Below are positions 31,931-43,529 of a DNA stretch of 64,000 nucleotides, piece by piece (positions within the stretch are counted from its first letter, which is position 1; each line of letters starts with the position of its first letter). The position numbers and the translations under genes were made by a program. The notes under the pieces were generated by a model. The model was not told the DNA's origin. It saw nothing but the letters and a program-made list of their open reading frames with translations, and made no database searches. This DNA comes from Myrmaecium sp. VS I D KN 1 (lineage: Eukaryota; Ascomycota; Dothideomycetes; Valsariales; Valsariaceae), in contig JADQAV010000028.1 of the NCBI GenBank assembly GCA_019775845.1, positions 1 to 64,000 of the forward strand. The letters are read 5' to 3'.

Positions 31931-34921
31931 CTACCTCCCCCGACCCTTCCCATCCCCCTCCCCATCACCCCCCTCACTCTCCAAAACCAACCCCTCCACA
32001 AGCCAACCCCCCGCCTCCTCAAGCCTCTCCGCCACCCGCTCAACCCAGCGCTGCGCCCTCCTCCACTCCCTCGCGACCACCGCATCGCGCACGGCGGGGA
32101 ACACCGCGCCTGCGCCATCGGCGGTCTGCAGCGCATCGGGCGCCCAGAGGACGTGTTTGTACTGTTCGCGGCCGGGGATCTAGAAGTCAGGACGTTAGAC
32201 GCAGGATGCTCCACAACAAGAAAAGGGGAAGGGAAAAGAAATACATACACCAAACACCTCCCCCTTCTGCTCCCCCTCCTTCGCATCCGCAGGAGGGAGG
32301 TCCAAAAGCCGGCTTTCAAACCCAGCCATGCGGTCGTTGTGCGCCATGCGGCCGACGGCCATGGCGTTGCTTTCGAAGCCGCCGGAGCCATACACCTGCG
32401 CGTACCAGCCGTCCTCCCACTGCTCGAAGCGGCGGGCGTGATCGGTGAGGGCGGTCGCGGCGCGGTGGAGGGGCGTGAGGTCAAGTTCCCCCTGCCCTTG
32501 TCCCTGCCCCTTCGCTTCGTCCATCTCCGCCGCCACCCAGGTGTCCAACCGCTGCACCGCCGCCGTCGTCTCGGCGGCGAAGCCGGCCATGTCGAAGGGC
32601 AGGATGGGTTCCTGTGCCAGCTCGAGGATGAGCAGGACCCAGAGTTGGACGAGCATGGCGTGGCGGGAGCCGGTCCGGTCGAGCTGATCCCGGACAAGGG
32701 TGAGGGTCTCGTAGCAGCTGCCGCGTAAGGGGAAGGTCTCGCCGTCGGAGGGACCAAATCCAAAGTCCACGCTGGACGTGCCGGCGATCGCCTGAAAGGG
32801 GATGTGATCGCCATGCGAATCCAACGTGCCGAAGCCACTCCCCGCCTCATCCCACAGCGCCCGCAACGTGCGGTTCCGTTCCGGGTCGGCGATGCGGTCG
32901 AGCACGCGGACGAAGGCGTCCCGCAGGACGGGCGAGCCGGCCGCGCGGAGGGTGTCGCCCGTCACGCCCGCGCCGACGTTGAGGTAGGCCAGGGCGTGGC
33001 GGCGCAGGTTGTCGGCGTGCTCCTCGACGAACTCGGTGCTGCCGATGTGGTTGTACGTGCCGCCGTCCCAGGAGGCGAAGACGATGGTGCGGAGGGGCCG
33101 CCAGTCCTGCGCGCGCAGCTCGCCGAAGATGCGCGCCACCTCGAGCAGGACGGCGGTGCCGCTGCCCGGGTCGGCGGGGCCGAGACACCAGGCGTCGCGC
33201 GGGTTGCCGACGATGATCTGCTTCGCGCCGCCCTCGAGGCCCTCGATCGCCCCGATCACGTTGTACACCGCCGTCTTCTCCCGCTCCTCCTGCTCGTTTG
33301 TCAGCCGCACCACCGTCGCGTCCGCCCCGTCGCCGCCCGTCCACCACTCCGGCACGTCGGGCACGCCACCCACCCAGTCCGCCGGCACCCGCTGGCCCGT
33401 CCCCGTCAGCGTCCGCAGCAGCGCCTTCGCGTCCCGCCAGGCCAGTGGCAACGCCAGAATATCCGGCATCCCGGGGTTCGGATCGTCCTTCTTCAGCCGC
33501 TTCGCCTTCGCCGTGCTCGCCCAGCCGGGCGTCAGCACGTCCCCGATCACCCACGGCGTCAGCGCCACGCTGCCCCGGTGCACCCCGTCCTCCGGCATCC
33601 ACAGCCCATCGGGAGCCACCTTGCCCTTCAGAAATCCCTCATCCGCCGGATCCGAATAGATCAGGCAGCCCGCCGCCCCCGCATCCTGCGCATTCTTCAC
33701 CTTCAGCCCAGGCAATCCCAGCCCTTCCCCTCCCTCCCGGACCAACACCACCGACCCCTCCAGCGGCACGCCCATCTCCTTCAACTGCGCAAAATCCTGC
33801 CGACGACCGTAGTTCGCGTACACCAACCTGCCCGTCACGTTCCCCGCCCGACTCATCCCAAAGAAGACAGGCGTCTCCCCAATCTTATCCTCCTCGATCC
33901 GCGCCTCCCAGCGCAGCGCAGGCGGGTCCACGATGGCGACGCGCCGGCCGCCACTGACGGGGAAGTTAAGCAGGGCCTCGTAGCGCACCAGCTCCACGTC
34001 GTCCATCCGACCCTCCTCCCGCCAGAGGCCCTCGATCCACTTAGCCAGGAACCAGCCGCCCTCGGCGCCGGCGGCGTGCGGAAAACTCGCCAAGTGGTCC
34101 AGCCGGGCCCGCACCCGGTCCGGGTCGACGGAGGCCTGGGCGAACTGGCGGACCCACTCCGGGTTGAAGGGCTGGCCGAACGCGGCCCCGCCCCGGCCCA
34201 GCGGCACCATCTCCGTCACCACGAGCGCGTACACGAGCGAGATGATGAGGAAGAGGCCGGCCAGCCGGGCGATGATCGCGTAGCTGGGCCGGTAGTGCTC
34301 CGGGATGTGCGGCATGCGGAGGCAGGTGGGAAGGCGCGATGATGTCGAGGTCGAGGTCAAGGTCGGGAGGCGCTGGCGCAGCCACGTCCAGCCACCGCGC
34401 AGACCCGGCACGCGCAGCGAGGGGAGGTGCAGACTGGAGAGGGTGGTGGTGAGGCTGGAGAGGCGCTTTTGTAGACGGGCGCGCATGCGGGCGCGGCGGA
34501 GGGCGGCAGGAGAGGAGCCAGCTTCGGCGTCGGCGCCGCCTTCCTCGATCTCGAGCGTCTCCATCTCCCGGCGGAGGTAGGTGTGCGGTTCTTCGTCTTC
34601 GTCGTCGTCGTCGGATGAAGGCGTCATCTCGTCAAGGTCGAGGTCGGAGTCGCTTTCCGAGTGGACGGACTGTACGGTCGGGGGCCGGTATCCGTCTGCG
34701 CGCCGGCGCCGGTCGGCGCTGCTGGAGGCGTCTCCGGGTGCGGGTGTACCTGTATGTCCGCCATCTTCGCCGAAGGTGCGGCCGAGCAGCCGCTGCTGTT
34801 CCGCGTCGGAGGAGTTGTCGAGAGGCCCGACGGAGGATGGCGGCCGCGACGAGGTGGCTTCTTCGTAGGTCGGGATAGGGAGGCTTTCGTGCGGGTCGTA
34901 GAGATGCTTTTCGTCGACCAT
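31931..34921 (-). CDS. Transferrin-receptor-like M28 protein with PA domain, probable pseudo-peptidase
   Basis: Two exons, 34921-32249 and 32179-31931, with a 69-bp GTATGT...CTAG intron in phase 0; 973 aa. The cytoplasmic N-terminus (1-220) is acidic and Ser-rich and has LPIPTYEEATSS, a PY-like motif; a single membrane anchor lies at about 222-245. A PA insert and M28 fold follow, then the helical dimerisation domain ending in IPGREQYKHVLWAP. Against glutamate carboxypeptidase II the metal site is largely gone: GGHRDSW reads GNPRDAW, SWDAEEF reads SWDGGTY, NADSS reads NVGAG, and PLYHSVYET reads PLRGSCYET; only the Asp in PADPGSG remains. The protein is therefore probably not a peptidase. Yeast Tre1/Tre2, which resemble transferrin receptors and act in sorting membrane proteins for ubiquitination, are the closest functional model; that role here is inference. 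Confidence 0.9.
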
Positions 34922-35747
34922 GGCTGGTCAGGGGTGTGGGGACACCGAGTCCCGGGTGGGGTATTATGTATGTATGTCTATCGAGCGCGCGAGAAGAGAG
35001 GTAGCCGTGGTTGAAAGAGTAGCGTCAGGGGGAGAATCTGGTGGTGGTGGAAAGGGAGCGGCGATGAGGCGGATTCGGGGGGATTCGTAATGGTCCGCGT
35101 GGAGGCGTCAGAGTCGTTGTGGCGTAGGTAGAGCGGAGCGGTACGGTCAGGGGATCCCCATAGCGGAGGAGTGTAGTGTGTGATGCGATTGATGCGCAAG
35201 CAAAGGAGAGAGCAAAACGAAGGTGAACGAAAAGGTGAGGAAGTAGAACTGAACTGTAAAAGGAGAGAGAGAGGAGAAGTTGAAGTTGGAGATGGTGGTT
35301 AGGAGGACAAGACGGGGTCCAGGGCGAGATTGGCTGCACCGGCTGGTTCGTCATCCGCTTGGCCCGGCCGCCTTCACTCCGGCCCGGCTCCACATGGATT
35401 CGCACTGCCACTGCGGCTCCAGATCCCACGGAGAAGAATTGCGGAGTAGACAGCAACAGACGTCAATATATAGCACAATTTACTAACAAGGTCACAATGC
35501 TATGGGATTCCCTATTCAATATAGTGATTATCTCTGTATTCACAGCTGCTTTATATTAAACCATTCCATTCACTACGATATGTATCCCCCATCACCTACA
35601 CCATCTTTTCCTCGTCCCTTCCTCTATTCCCAGCCTTACATACTCATCCAGATACCTCAAGGCTATATGCCAACCCCCATACGTCAATATGCCCCAGAAA
35701 CGCCCAATCTACCGAAAAGAATAAAGTAAGAAAAGAAAATATCAAAG
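34922..35747. other. Intergenic region
   Basis: Upstream of the M28-like gene and downstream of the Gfo/Idh gene, both on the minus strand. The right part (35470-35740) is AT-richer, in keeping with a 3' untranslated end. No gene seen. Confidence 0.5.
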
Positions 35748-37397
35748 CTACTCACCACTCACCTCTCCACCCTCCCCCCCCCCCCTCACACCCTCCCACC
35801 ACTCCCTCCACCTCACCACCTTCCCCATCACCCTCGCCTCCTCCGCCGCCCACACAACCGCATGACTCCTTAGCACCTCCTCAACCTCACACCCCAAGAC
35901 CTCCCTCTCCGCCCTCAGCACCCCCAAGCCCTCCCACCTCACACACCCCAGCGCCTGCAAAAACGCCCTCACCAACCCCTCATCCCCACCTCCATGACCC
36001 CCCGTCGCCGGTTCCGGGACGAACACCTCCCGTTTCCCCGTCGCGAACCGCACGACCTCGATGCGCGCCGAATCGTACGCGACCTCGCCGTCGACGCCGT
36101 GGACGCGGCCGCGGCGCGCGCACACCGCCTCCGTGAAGGCCGTCATGTGGAAGGTGGCGATCTTCGCTCCACGACGCGCTCCTCCATCCCCTTCCCCTTT
36201 CCCTTCCTCCTCCTCCTCATCAAACCCAATCGTCACAACCTGATCATCCACAACCCCATTCCCCGCCTCAAACACACATCGTCCATACCAATTGCGGCTC
36301 TCCACACCCTCCTCATCATCGGCATCCCCATAGTCCTCCGCCAACGCGGCCAGCAGGCGGGATTCCGCGGCCGCGGGGCCCCGACGACGGTACACGTCCT
36401 CGATGTCCGGGGCGACTTTGGTGGGCCATTCGAAGGCGCCGGCGCGCAGGAAGCGGGTGAGGTAGAGGGCTTTGGCGGAGTATTTGCAGGAGGGCTCGGC
36501 GGGGCAGCGGAGGCAGTTCGTGGTGGAGGCGCCGCCGGCGGTGGGGGGTTTGCGGGAGGGTTTGAAGAAGAGGAGGGCGCCGGTGGAGGAGATGGTTGCG
36601 GGGAGGTGGGGCGACCGGGTGGAGGAGGAGGAGGAAGGGGAAGAGAGGAGCCACAGGAGGAAGTCGATGTCGTGGCAGGACTTGGTGAGCAGCGAGGGCG
36701 CGGCGGTCCGGGGCGAGCGCCAGTTGCCGCGCACGTACGAGTGGGCGAAGTGCCACCAGCCGATGGGCTCGGTGTGTTCGATGGAGAGGATGTCGCCGAT
36801 GAGCCGGTCGCGGATGAGGAGCTGGTGGAGCAGCTTGTTGTGGGGGGAGTAGCGGAGGACGTGGCAGATGGCGAAGAGGCCCCGGGCCGGCGGTGGGTGC
36901 TGCCGCAGCAGGCGCTCGATCGCGAGGAGATCCGCGAGTGAGGTCGTCAGCGGCTTCTCGCAGAGTATGTGCACTTTCAACGGGAGCAGGCCTTCCACCG
37001 CGGCGCGGTGCTGGTGGTCGAGCACGGCGATGATGGCCCCGTCGATGGGACAGGTCTCATGCTTTTCGTCTTCACCCTCCCCCTTCTCCGCCCGCCGCAC
37101 CCGCTCCTGCTCTACCCACTCCTCCCACCCCGTGAACCACCGCCCCGCCTCCCGATCCTGGGCCTCCTCGCCCGTCCACCCGTCGACGAACCTGGCCCCG
37201 AACTGGCCCCGACGGAAGCCGTCCGGCTCGGCGATGGCGGCGACGACGGCGTGCGCCTGGCCCTTGGCGCGCAGGTGGAGGATGGCGCTGGCGTAGGCGT
37301 GGCCGCGGGCGCCTGCGCCGATGACAAGAATGCGGAGAGGCGGTCGTGTTGCGTTGTCGGAGTGGTGGTTGACGGTGGGGATGGAGGTGGTCGACAT
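35748..37397 (-). CDS. Gfo/Idh/MocA-family NAD(P)-dependent oxidoreductase
   Basis: Uninterrupted 549-aa frame from the ATG at 37397. The Rossmann motif is ILVIGAGARGHAYA (glycines near 27-32), followed by an acidic residue after the second strand (AIAEPD), the dinucleotide-site DGAIIAVLDHQH and the family signature HILCEKPLTTS near 144-154, where the Lys is expected in catalysis. The C-terminal alpha/beta substrate domain contains LLTKSCHDIDFLLWLL, whose His and Asp are the usual substrate-site residues. In the middle there is a Cys cluster, NCLRCPAEPSCKYSAK, that recurs in one subgroup of these enzymes. A loop near 105-115 and an acidic insert (DEEEEEGKGEGDGG) are longer than usual. The substrate is unknown, probably a sugar or sugar derivative. 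No signal for export. Confidence 0.9.
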   Translation of the reverse strand: MSTTSIPTVNHHSDNATRPPLRILVIGAGARGHAYASAILHLRAKGQAHAVVAAIAEPDGFRRGQFGARFVDGWTGEEAQDREAGRWFTGWEEWVEQERVRRAEKGEGEDEKHETCPIDGAIIAVLDHQHRAAVEGLLPLKVHILCEKPLTTSLADLLAIERLLRQHPPPARGLFAICHVLRYSPHNKLLHQLLIRDRLIGDILSIEHTEPIGWWHFAHSYVRGNWRSPRTAAPSLLTKSCHDIDFLLWLLSSPSSSSSTRSPHLPATISSTGALLFFKPSRKPPTAGGASTTNCLRCPAEPSCKYSAKALYLTRFLRAGAFEWPTKVAPDIEDVYRRRGPAAAESRLLAALAEDYGDADDEEGVESRNWYGRCVFEAGNGVVDDQVVTIGFDEEEEEGKGEGDGGARRGAKIATFHMTAFTEAVCARRGRVHGVDGEVAYDSARIEVVRFATGKREVFVPEPATGGHGGGDEGLVRAFLQALGCVRWEGLGVLRAEREVLGCEVEEVLRSHAVVWAAEEARVMGKVVRWREWWEGVRGGGEGGEVSGE

Positions 37398-38073
37398 GGC
37401 GTTTTTGGGTATTCTTTCTCCTTCTCTTTCTCTCTCTCTCTCGTTTCCTTATGAATGATACTTCTTTTCCGTGAATCACTTCCCGAACTCGAATGTAGAT
37501 CTAGTTTTAACCCGCGACGTCGTGCTATGCAGAGCCGTGATGACGTTTCCACGCGTCCTGATTGGCAGAACCGGGGGAGGCGAGATTCACCGTGGGGAGA
37601 ATGGAAGCTCAGCGCCGACAACGAATCTGAGAGAGAGGGAGAGAACGAATGAAGTATCAAAGAGGCAAAAGCAGAGACAATACTTGATATATAGTCCCCC
37701 CGCCGCCGAGTCGACGAGGAAGAGAGAGAAGAGAGTGGGAAGGGAGAAACGTGGGGGAACGTGGAGCGAGGTAGTGGATGAGAGTGGGGAAGGGAACATC
37801 CATCCCGCTCCCGCTTTCCCCCCGCCCCTACCAACACCATCCACATCCATGATATCCGCATATCACTTCTTGACTGCCAGCCAGCAAGCAACCGTTGCAG
37901 CGCATTCACTTTGACTATGTACTGTACTACGACTTCACACCACGACCCTGGCTGCAATGCACGGGCATTACATTGCAGGAGTAGCCGTATATCACATTCC
38001 CAGGCTTCCATTCGACAATCCGCATGCTGCGTCTGATGGTATTGCCACGATACATACCATTGGACAAATGCAG

Positions 38074-38112
38074 ACATACATACATACATACGAACGTACA
38101 TACGTACGTATA
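38074..38112. repeat. Microsatellite (ACAT)n / (ACGT)n
   Basis: Four ACAT units followed by degenerate ACGT units in the intergenic region between the Gfo/Idh and ETF-QO genes. Simple slippage repeat. Confidence 0.85.
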
Positions 38113-38614
38113 TCGGTACAGAGGCATAATCCGATGCGATGCAACACTCACTTCCACTTCCGCTTCCACTTCCCCATCTGCTCTCTATCCAATCCAATCC
38201 AATCCAATCTGCATAAACACAACTCAGGCAAAAAAGAAGAAAGAAGAGCCCACGAAAAGAAAACCACCAGGTCTAATCAGCAGGTAATGTTCAATTTCCC
38301 TTTTCATGGCATATCAGAACACAAAGGACATATTCCCTTCCTTCCCCGTGTTCTTCCTTTCAATCTCAGGGAATCCGCCCCGACAAGAGCAATATGAGCA
38401 TGTTTTGTTTTTCCCGTCCTTTCCAATGGAGAAAAGAAAGAAAGAAAGAAGATCAAACGAATACATATCCCGCGATGCGATGCAATGCAACGAAGATAAG
38501 AAGAAACCAGAGAGAAAGGAAGAAGTCCAGTAGCAGCACACAATCCTCCTCCAATAGATAAATAAAATGAAGGAAAGATAAATCCGTGGTCAACCAACAC
38601 GACCGAGAGACAGG

Positions 38615-38640
38615 AAAAAAAAAAAAAAAAAAAAAAAAAA
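38615..38640. repeat. Poly-A homopolymer, 26 bases
   Basis: An unbroken run of A, set between the near-identical words gagagacagg and gagagacggg. On the minus strand it is poly-T in the 3' region of the ETF-QO gene. No target-site duplication long enough to argue for a retroposed tail. Confidence 0.9.
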
Positions 38641-38870
38641 GAGAGACGGGAAAAGAAGAAAAAGCTAAGAGATACATACCAAACCCCCTCATGCAAGAGA
38701 AAAAGCGAAAGAAAGAGAGAGAGAACAAAACACAAGCAATATGATACAAACAGCGAATACGAAAAAAAGCGGCATCATCATCACACATCTCATCGTACCT
38801 GGCTGCCAATCCAACACCCACCCATACTCACCCAGTCACTCACCCACATCCAGCCAACCTCCACCCAAGC

Positions 38871-40897
38871 TCAAGTAAGCGTGTACTTCGGCCCCTCCCC
38901 ACCCTGGGGCGTCTGCCAATTAATATCCTGACACGGATCCTTAATATCACACGTCTTACAATGAATACAACTATACCAACGGTCAGTCATGCCATCCAAA
39001 AGCCCAAAGGGGAGCAAAAAAAAAGAAGGAAAAAGGAAAAGGGGAGAAAGAACGCAACCACTCACTTCTGCGCATTAATCTGAAACCGCACCCCGACCTC
39101 CTTGCCCGGATCCTCCACATACTCATACACACCCGCCGGGCAGAACCGATTCTCCACGCCCTTCCACACCGGCCATTCGCGGGCGGCGTGGGCCTCCCAA
39201 TCCCGGACCTGCAAATGCACCGGCTGATCCTCCTCGTGGTTCGTGCCCGTGCGGGCCACGCTGGTCATGATATCAAAGCTAATCACGCCATCCGGTTTCG
39301 GGTATTCAATCCGCGGGTACGCATCCGCCGGCTTGGTGGCGGCGTGGTCCGGCGCGCCGTGGGACAGCGTCCAGGGGACGCGGCCCTTGAGCACGTACGC
39401 TTCGAGGCCGGAGTACACGACCCCGCCCAGCAGGCCGAGCGGCGTGTGGAAGGCGGGGCGCATGTTGCGGACTTCTTTCAGTTCCCGCCAGATGCTGCTG
39501 TTGCGGAGCTTGTCCTCGTACGCGTAGAGGAAGACGGCGCCGGCGTCGGCGGCAGCGTCGGTGGGTCCGCCGTCCGGGGTCGTCAGCGCGGCGTAAGCGG
39601 CTTCCGCGGCTAGCATGCCGGAGCGCATGGCCGAGTGCGTGCCTTTGATCTTGGGCACGTTGAGGAAGCCGGCGCTGTCGCCAATGAGGGCGCCGCCGGG
39701 GAAGGCGCATTTGGGGATCGACTGGAAGCCGCCTTCGTTGAGGGTGCGGGCGCCGTAGGAGATGCATCGGCCGCCCTCGAGGTACTGGCGGTAGAGCGGG
39801 TGGTGCTTCATCTTTTGGAACTCGCCGTACGGCGACAGCCACGGGTTCGGGTAGTCGAGCCCGACGACGAGGCCGATGCTGACCAGGTTCTCGCCGAAGT
39901 GGTACATCCAGCCGCCGCCGTAGGTGTCGTACGGCAGCGGGTAGCCCAAGCTGTGCACCACCAGACCCTTCTGGAACTTCTCCGGCGCCACCTCCCACAC
40001 CTCCTTGATGCCGAGGCCGTACGTCTGGTGCTGGCTGTCCCGCCGCAGGTTGAACTTCTTGATGACCTGCTTGGTCAGGGAGCCGTGCGCGCCCTCGCCC
40101 AGCAGCGTCACCCGCGCGTGGAACTCCATCCCCCGCTCGAAGCTGTCCTTGGGCGTGCCGTCGCGGGCGAGGCCGAGGTCGTTGGTGGCGACGCCCCGGA
40201 CCGCGCCGGCGCTGTCGTACAGCACCTCGGACGCGGCGAAGCCCGGGTAGATCTCCACGCCGACCTCCTCGGCCCGCTCGCCGAGCCACTTGGTGAACTG
40301 GTTGAGAGAGATGATGTAGTTGCCGTCGTTGTGCATCTGCGGCGGGACGGGGATCCAGAGCGCGCGGTTCTTGGTCAGGAAGCGCATGCGCTCCTCCGTC
40401 GCCGGGGTGAGGTGCTCGTACCGGTTCGGGTTGTCTGGGCTGCGCCAGTCCGGCAGCAGCTCGTCGATCGCCGACGGCTCCATCACGTTGCCGGACACGA
40501 TGTGGTCGCCGAGCTCGCCGGCCTTCTCCAGCACCAGCACCCGGAAGTCCTCGTTGCCGGCTTCGTTGGCGAGCTGCTTGAGGCGGATGGCGGCGCTGAG
40601 GCCGGCGGGGCCACCGCCGACGATGCACACGTCCACCTCATCGACTTCGCGGTCGATGGTGCTAGGGTCGAAGGCGTCGTCGGCGGAGGCGAGGCGGAGG
40701 CGGGGGGTGGTGGAGAGAGCGCGTCGTTGGCCGGCGATGCGGGCGGCGGGGAGGTAGCGGCGGGAGGGGGTGGTGAGGAAGGTTCGTGTGAATGCGGTCG
40801 CGGAGGAGGGACGGAGGAAGGCGGTTCGGGCGGCGATTCGTGAAGCTGGGTGGAGTGTCCGCGGTAGCCACGGGCTAGAGAGGGCTTTGGAAGCCAT
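38871..40897 (-). CDS. Electron transfer flavoprotein-ubiquinone oxidoreductase (ETF-QO), mitochondrial
   Basis: Passes electrons from electron-transfer flavoprotein to ubiquinone in the inner mitochondrial membrane, linking acyl-CoA and amino-acid dehydrogenases to respiration. Two exons, 40897-39066 and 38970-38871, split by a 95-bp GTGAGT...TATAG intron in phase 2; 643 aa, the usual size. Residues 1-68 are Arg/Ser/Ala-rich without acidic residues, a mitochondrial presequence. The FAD dinucleotide motif [16 protein letters not shown] lies near 91-106, then [15 protein letters not shown] and the quinone-domain motifs [20 protein letters not shown] and [15 protein letters not shown]. The [4Fe-4S] ligands are CPAGVYEY and, across the intron, [13 protein letters not shown], so the intron splits the cluster site. 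Ends GPKYTLT. The orthologue in other fungi is Cir2-like. Confidence 0.96.
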
Positions 40898-42537
40898 TGG
40901 TGGGTGATTGAAGGAGCTCCTGCGTGGTGCAAGAGCGGTAAGGAGGGGACGTAGGAGAGGGAGGAGAGGATGGGGAGTGAATTGAGGGGGAAAATCACCC
41001 GTCAGTAGGAGGGGATATGGGTATCAAAAGCGATCTGTCTCGGTGTGAGTCGAGTCGCGATGCCGCAAAAGTTGGTGGTGAGGTGCCCCGAGCTTCTCGC
41101 CGAGGTCCAGGTGGGAATTCCGCCGAGGGAGGGGCTGGCCAGTCAGCGCGCCTGAATTGTCAGCCGGTGAGCCAATCGATCGGATGGACTGAGATGGCCT
41201 GATGATTCATCTTCCTCCATCTTCACCATTCACATTCACATTCGCATCACCACCTTCCATCTTTCCTTTGTCACTCTCCGTCTCCATTCATTTTTCTTTG
41301 CATTTATATTCCCACTCATTCTGTCTTATTTACCAGAGTTCTCTCGTCTAAACTTACACTTACATTGAATTAAGAGGTCTTCTCATCTTTCCGCTGTCCT
41401 CTGTCAGGTTTTTTAAACTTAGTCACTTTGTCAATGTTTTCAGTCAGCTGTGAACTACCTATTCAGGCCGTTTGTTTGTCCATCTATCTCTGGCGGGAAT
41501 ATTCGTCAAGGTCAAAGTCCGTCAGCAGCTCTGTCGTTCTCACTATCTTAAAGTTATTTGCTAGATTCCAGCATCGAGCGTTCACAACTCACCTCAACCC
41601 CTTCTCCAGTGGTCGTCACTACACGTGCATATAACTGCCTCCAGGTCTGAATCTATCACTGGGGGTTGCAATTCGCTTGCTGGATGATTCTCGATGAAAA
41701 GTCCGGCGGACTCATCGGCTACCATGCCTCCCTTCCAACTCATCCGGCGCAGCCTCTCCCATTCACATTCACCTCACTACGCCACTGTGAAAATGGGGAA
41801 AGACACTGTATACGTCTTATAGTAAGCCAATCGAGCTTCTTATCTATCCCATCAACCTCACGACCCTGTCTTCCGGAATATCTCCCCCTTCAACAACCCT
41901 CAAACAGCTGAAACCATGCTCGCCTCAGGTTCCCCCAACCTCCGACGGATCGACGTCACAGTTAACTCTCACCATCCTCATGTCTTCTTCCACGCACACG
42001 CATCACGGCGATCGTTCAAACGCCTCTCTCCTTGCTATCAACGTTCCATCACCGTTTCATGTGCCCTGATTTATTCTCCCTCACCAGCAAGGCACCGCTC
42101 AACCTCAGCTCTCACCCTTCCTGCTTCAGCCTGTCACTCTCGATTTCTCGAGCCCTCTATACTTCACTTACTTCCTCAGATCACGCATTCCACAACCTCC
42201 ATGCCGACGAACCCCCTTCGAACTCCGCAGAAACCCCCTCAAGCATCCAAGTCCCCCTCCCAAACCTTCTCAGTAAGAAAAAGCCCCAACAAGGAAACGA
42301 CTCTCTCACTCAAACCGCACATCAAACCCCTCCCTCTCCCCATCCGCCTTCTCTCCCAAATATATAGATAGTCCAACTCTCATCCTCCAACACTCAACCA
42401 TCATCCCTCACCCTTCATTCATTCTCTTGTGCTGTGCTGGACACACTCACCCACCCACTCCCTTTAATCCCACCTTCATACACATTCCATCAACCAGAGC
42501 AGCGCTCCCCATCCCCCCTACCAAAAAACAACACACA
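40898..42537. promoter_or_regulatory. Long divergent intergenic region with CT-rich leader
   Basis: Separates the starts of ETF-QO (minus) and the small secreted low-complexity gene (plus). From about 41210 to 42537 the top strand is strongly pyrimidine-rich (TTCACATTCACATTCG-like words), typical of fungal promoters and 5' leaders. Short reading frames inside are not convincing. Confidence 0.45.
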
Positions 42538-43381
42538 ATGAAGCCCACAACCCCCCTCCCCCTCCCCCTCCTCGCCCTCCTCCTCACCGCCGTCGCCGCC
42601 ACCCCAGTACCAGGCATCAGCAGCAGCAAACACGGGCCCGTCGCCGTCGGCGCCGCCGCCAACGTTAACATTCCCAGCATCAGCAGCAGCAGCAGCAGCA
42701 GCAGTGGCAGCTCCTCCCTCCGAACCCGTGACACCCGCGCCGACGCTGCTGCCGTCGATGCTGCTGCTATCGATGGATCACACACCACCAGCTTGAGCGA
42801 TAAGAAGACGAAGAACAAGAAGAAGAACAAAGCCCGTCACCCAGCTCGCCGTCATCGGCGTCGGAGCACGCAAGCCAACGGCGAAGCGGAAAAAATCAAT
42901 CGTACGCATCCCCTTCCCTTCCCCACTACTCCCCTTGCCTCCCCCAGGGAAAGCAAAGAAAACACCCACTAACCCATCCGTAGCCGTAGCAAACAACGAA
43001 GCATCCGACCAAGCCCTTCACCTCCACCGCCGTGCCGCCGCCACGGGGACCGCCACTGCAACCGCCGCCAGCCCTACTACTTCCACCATCACCTCCACCG
43101 CATCCACCGCATCCAACTCCAACCCCCTCGCCGCCCTCCTCTCCGCCCTCACCGGCGGCAGCGGCAGCGGCAACACGCTCACGCTGCCCAGCGGTCTGGC
43201 CGCCGAAGCATCGAGCCTCATCGGGGGGTTGCTGGGTAAGTTGGACGGCGCTGCGGGAACTGGAGCTGCGGGGGCGACGGGGGCCGCGGGGGCTGCAGGA
43301 GCAGCAGGGGACGTCGCGGGCGCGGTGGAGACGGCTGCGTCGGGGTTGTTGGGGGGGTTGCTTGGGGATTTGGGGTTGTAA
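42538..43381 (+). CDS. Secreted low-complexity Ala/Gly/Ser-rich protein
   Basis: Two exons, 42538-42901 and 42984-43381, joined across an 82-bp GTACGC...CGTAG intron with a perfect CACTAAC branch site; 253 aa, phase 1. A second in-frame acceptor six bases on is possible. MKPTTPLPLPLLALLLTAVA is a signal peptide. The mature part has a Ser run, a Lys/Arg-rich basic patch (KKTKNKKKNKARHPARRHRR) that could be a processing site, a Thr/Ser/Ala region and a C-terminal half made of short Gly-Ala units and the repeated SLIGGLLGKL / GLLGGLLGDL. It has almost no Cys. This looks like a cell-wall or secreted structural protein; no named family is recognised. It is convergent with the next gene, 148 bp apart. 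Confidence 0.7.
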
Positions 43382-43529
43382 GACGGGGGTTGAAGGGAGA
43401 GAGGGGGATGGGTATATAGATCTTCATCGTATATGGACTATCAAGCACAAATCTAAGCACTCTCTCCATGCCATACCATGCATCCGATCCGATACCGCAC
43501 AGCAGCACCAGAGCCCCAAAACAACCCCC

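Larger units (their letters stand above)
37398..38870. other. Intergenic region with microsatellite and poly-A tract
   Basis: Upstream of the Gfo/Idh gene and downstream of the ETF-QO gene. Contains the ACAT/ACGT microsatellite and a 26-base A run (listed separately). Reading frames are low complexity; no gene supported. Confidence 0.5.

Noticed and set aside
32804-34342. 512-codon open frame on the plus strand
   Set aside because: Antisense to the M28-like gene; His/Pro/Arg-rich composition typical of a GC-rich shadow frame.
38041-38112. CRISPR-like or satellite array
   Set aside because: The units are four bases long; it is a plain microsatellite.
38615-38640. Poly-A tract as the tail of a retroposed element
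   Set aside because: No LINE or SINE body precedes it and the flanking similarity is only about ten bases with a mismatch.
39306-40843. Open frames of 402-440 codons on both strands
   Set aside because: They are shifted or antisense readings of the ETF-QO gene, whose own frame has clear motifs.
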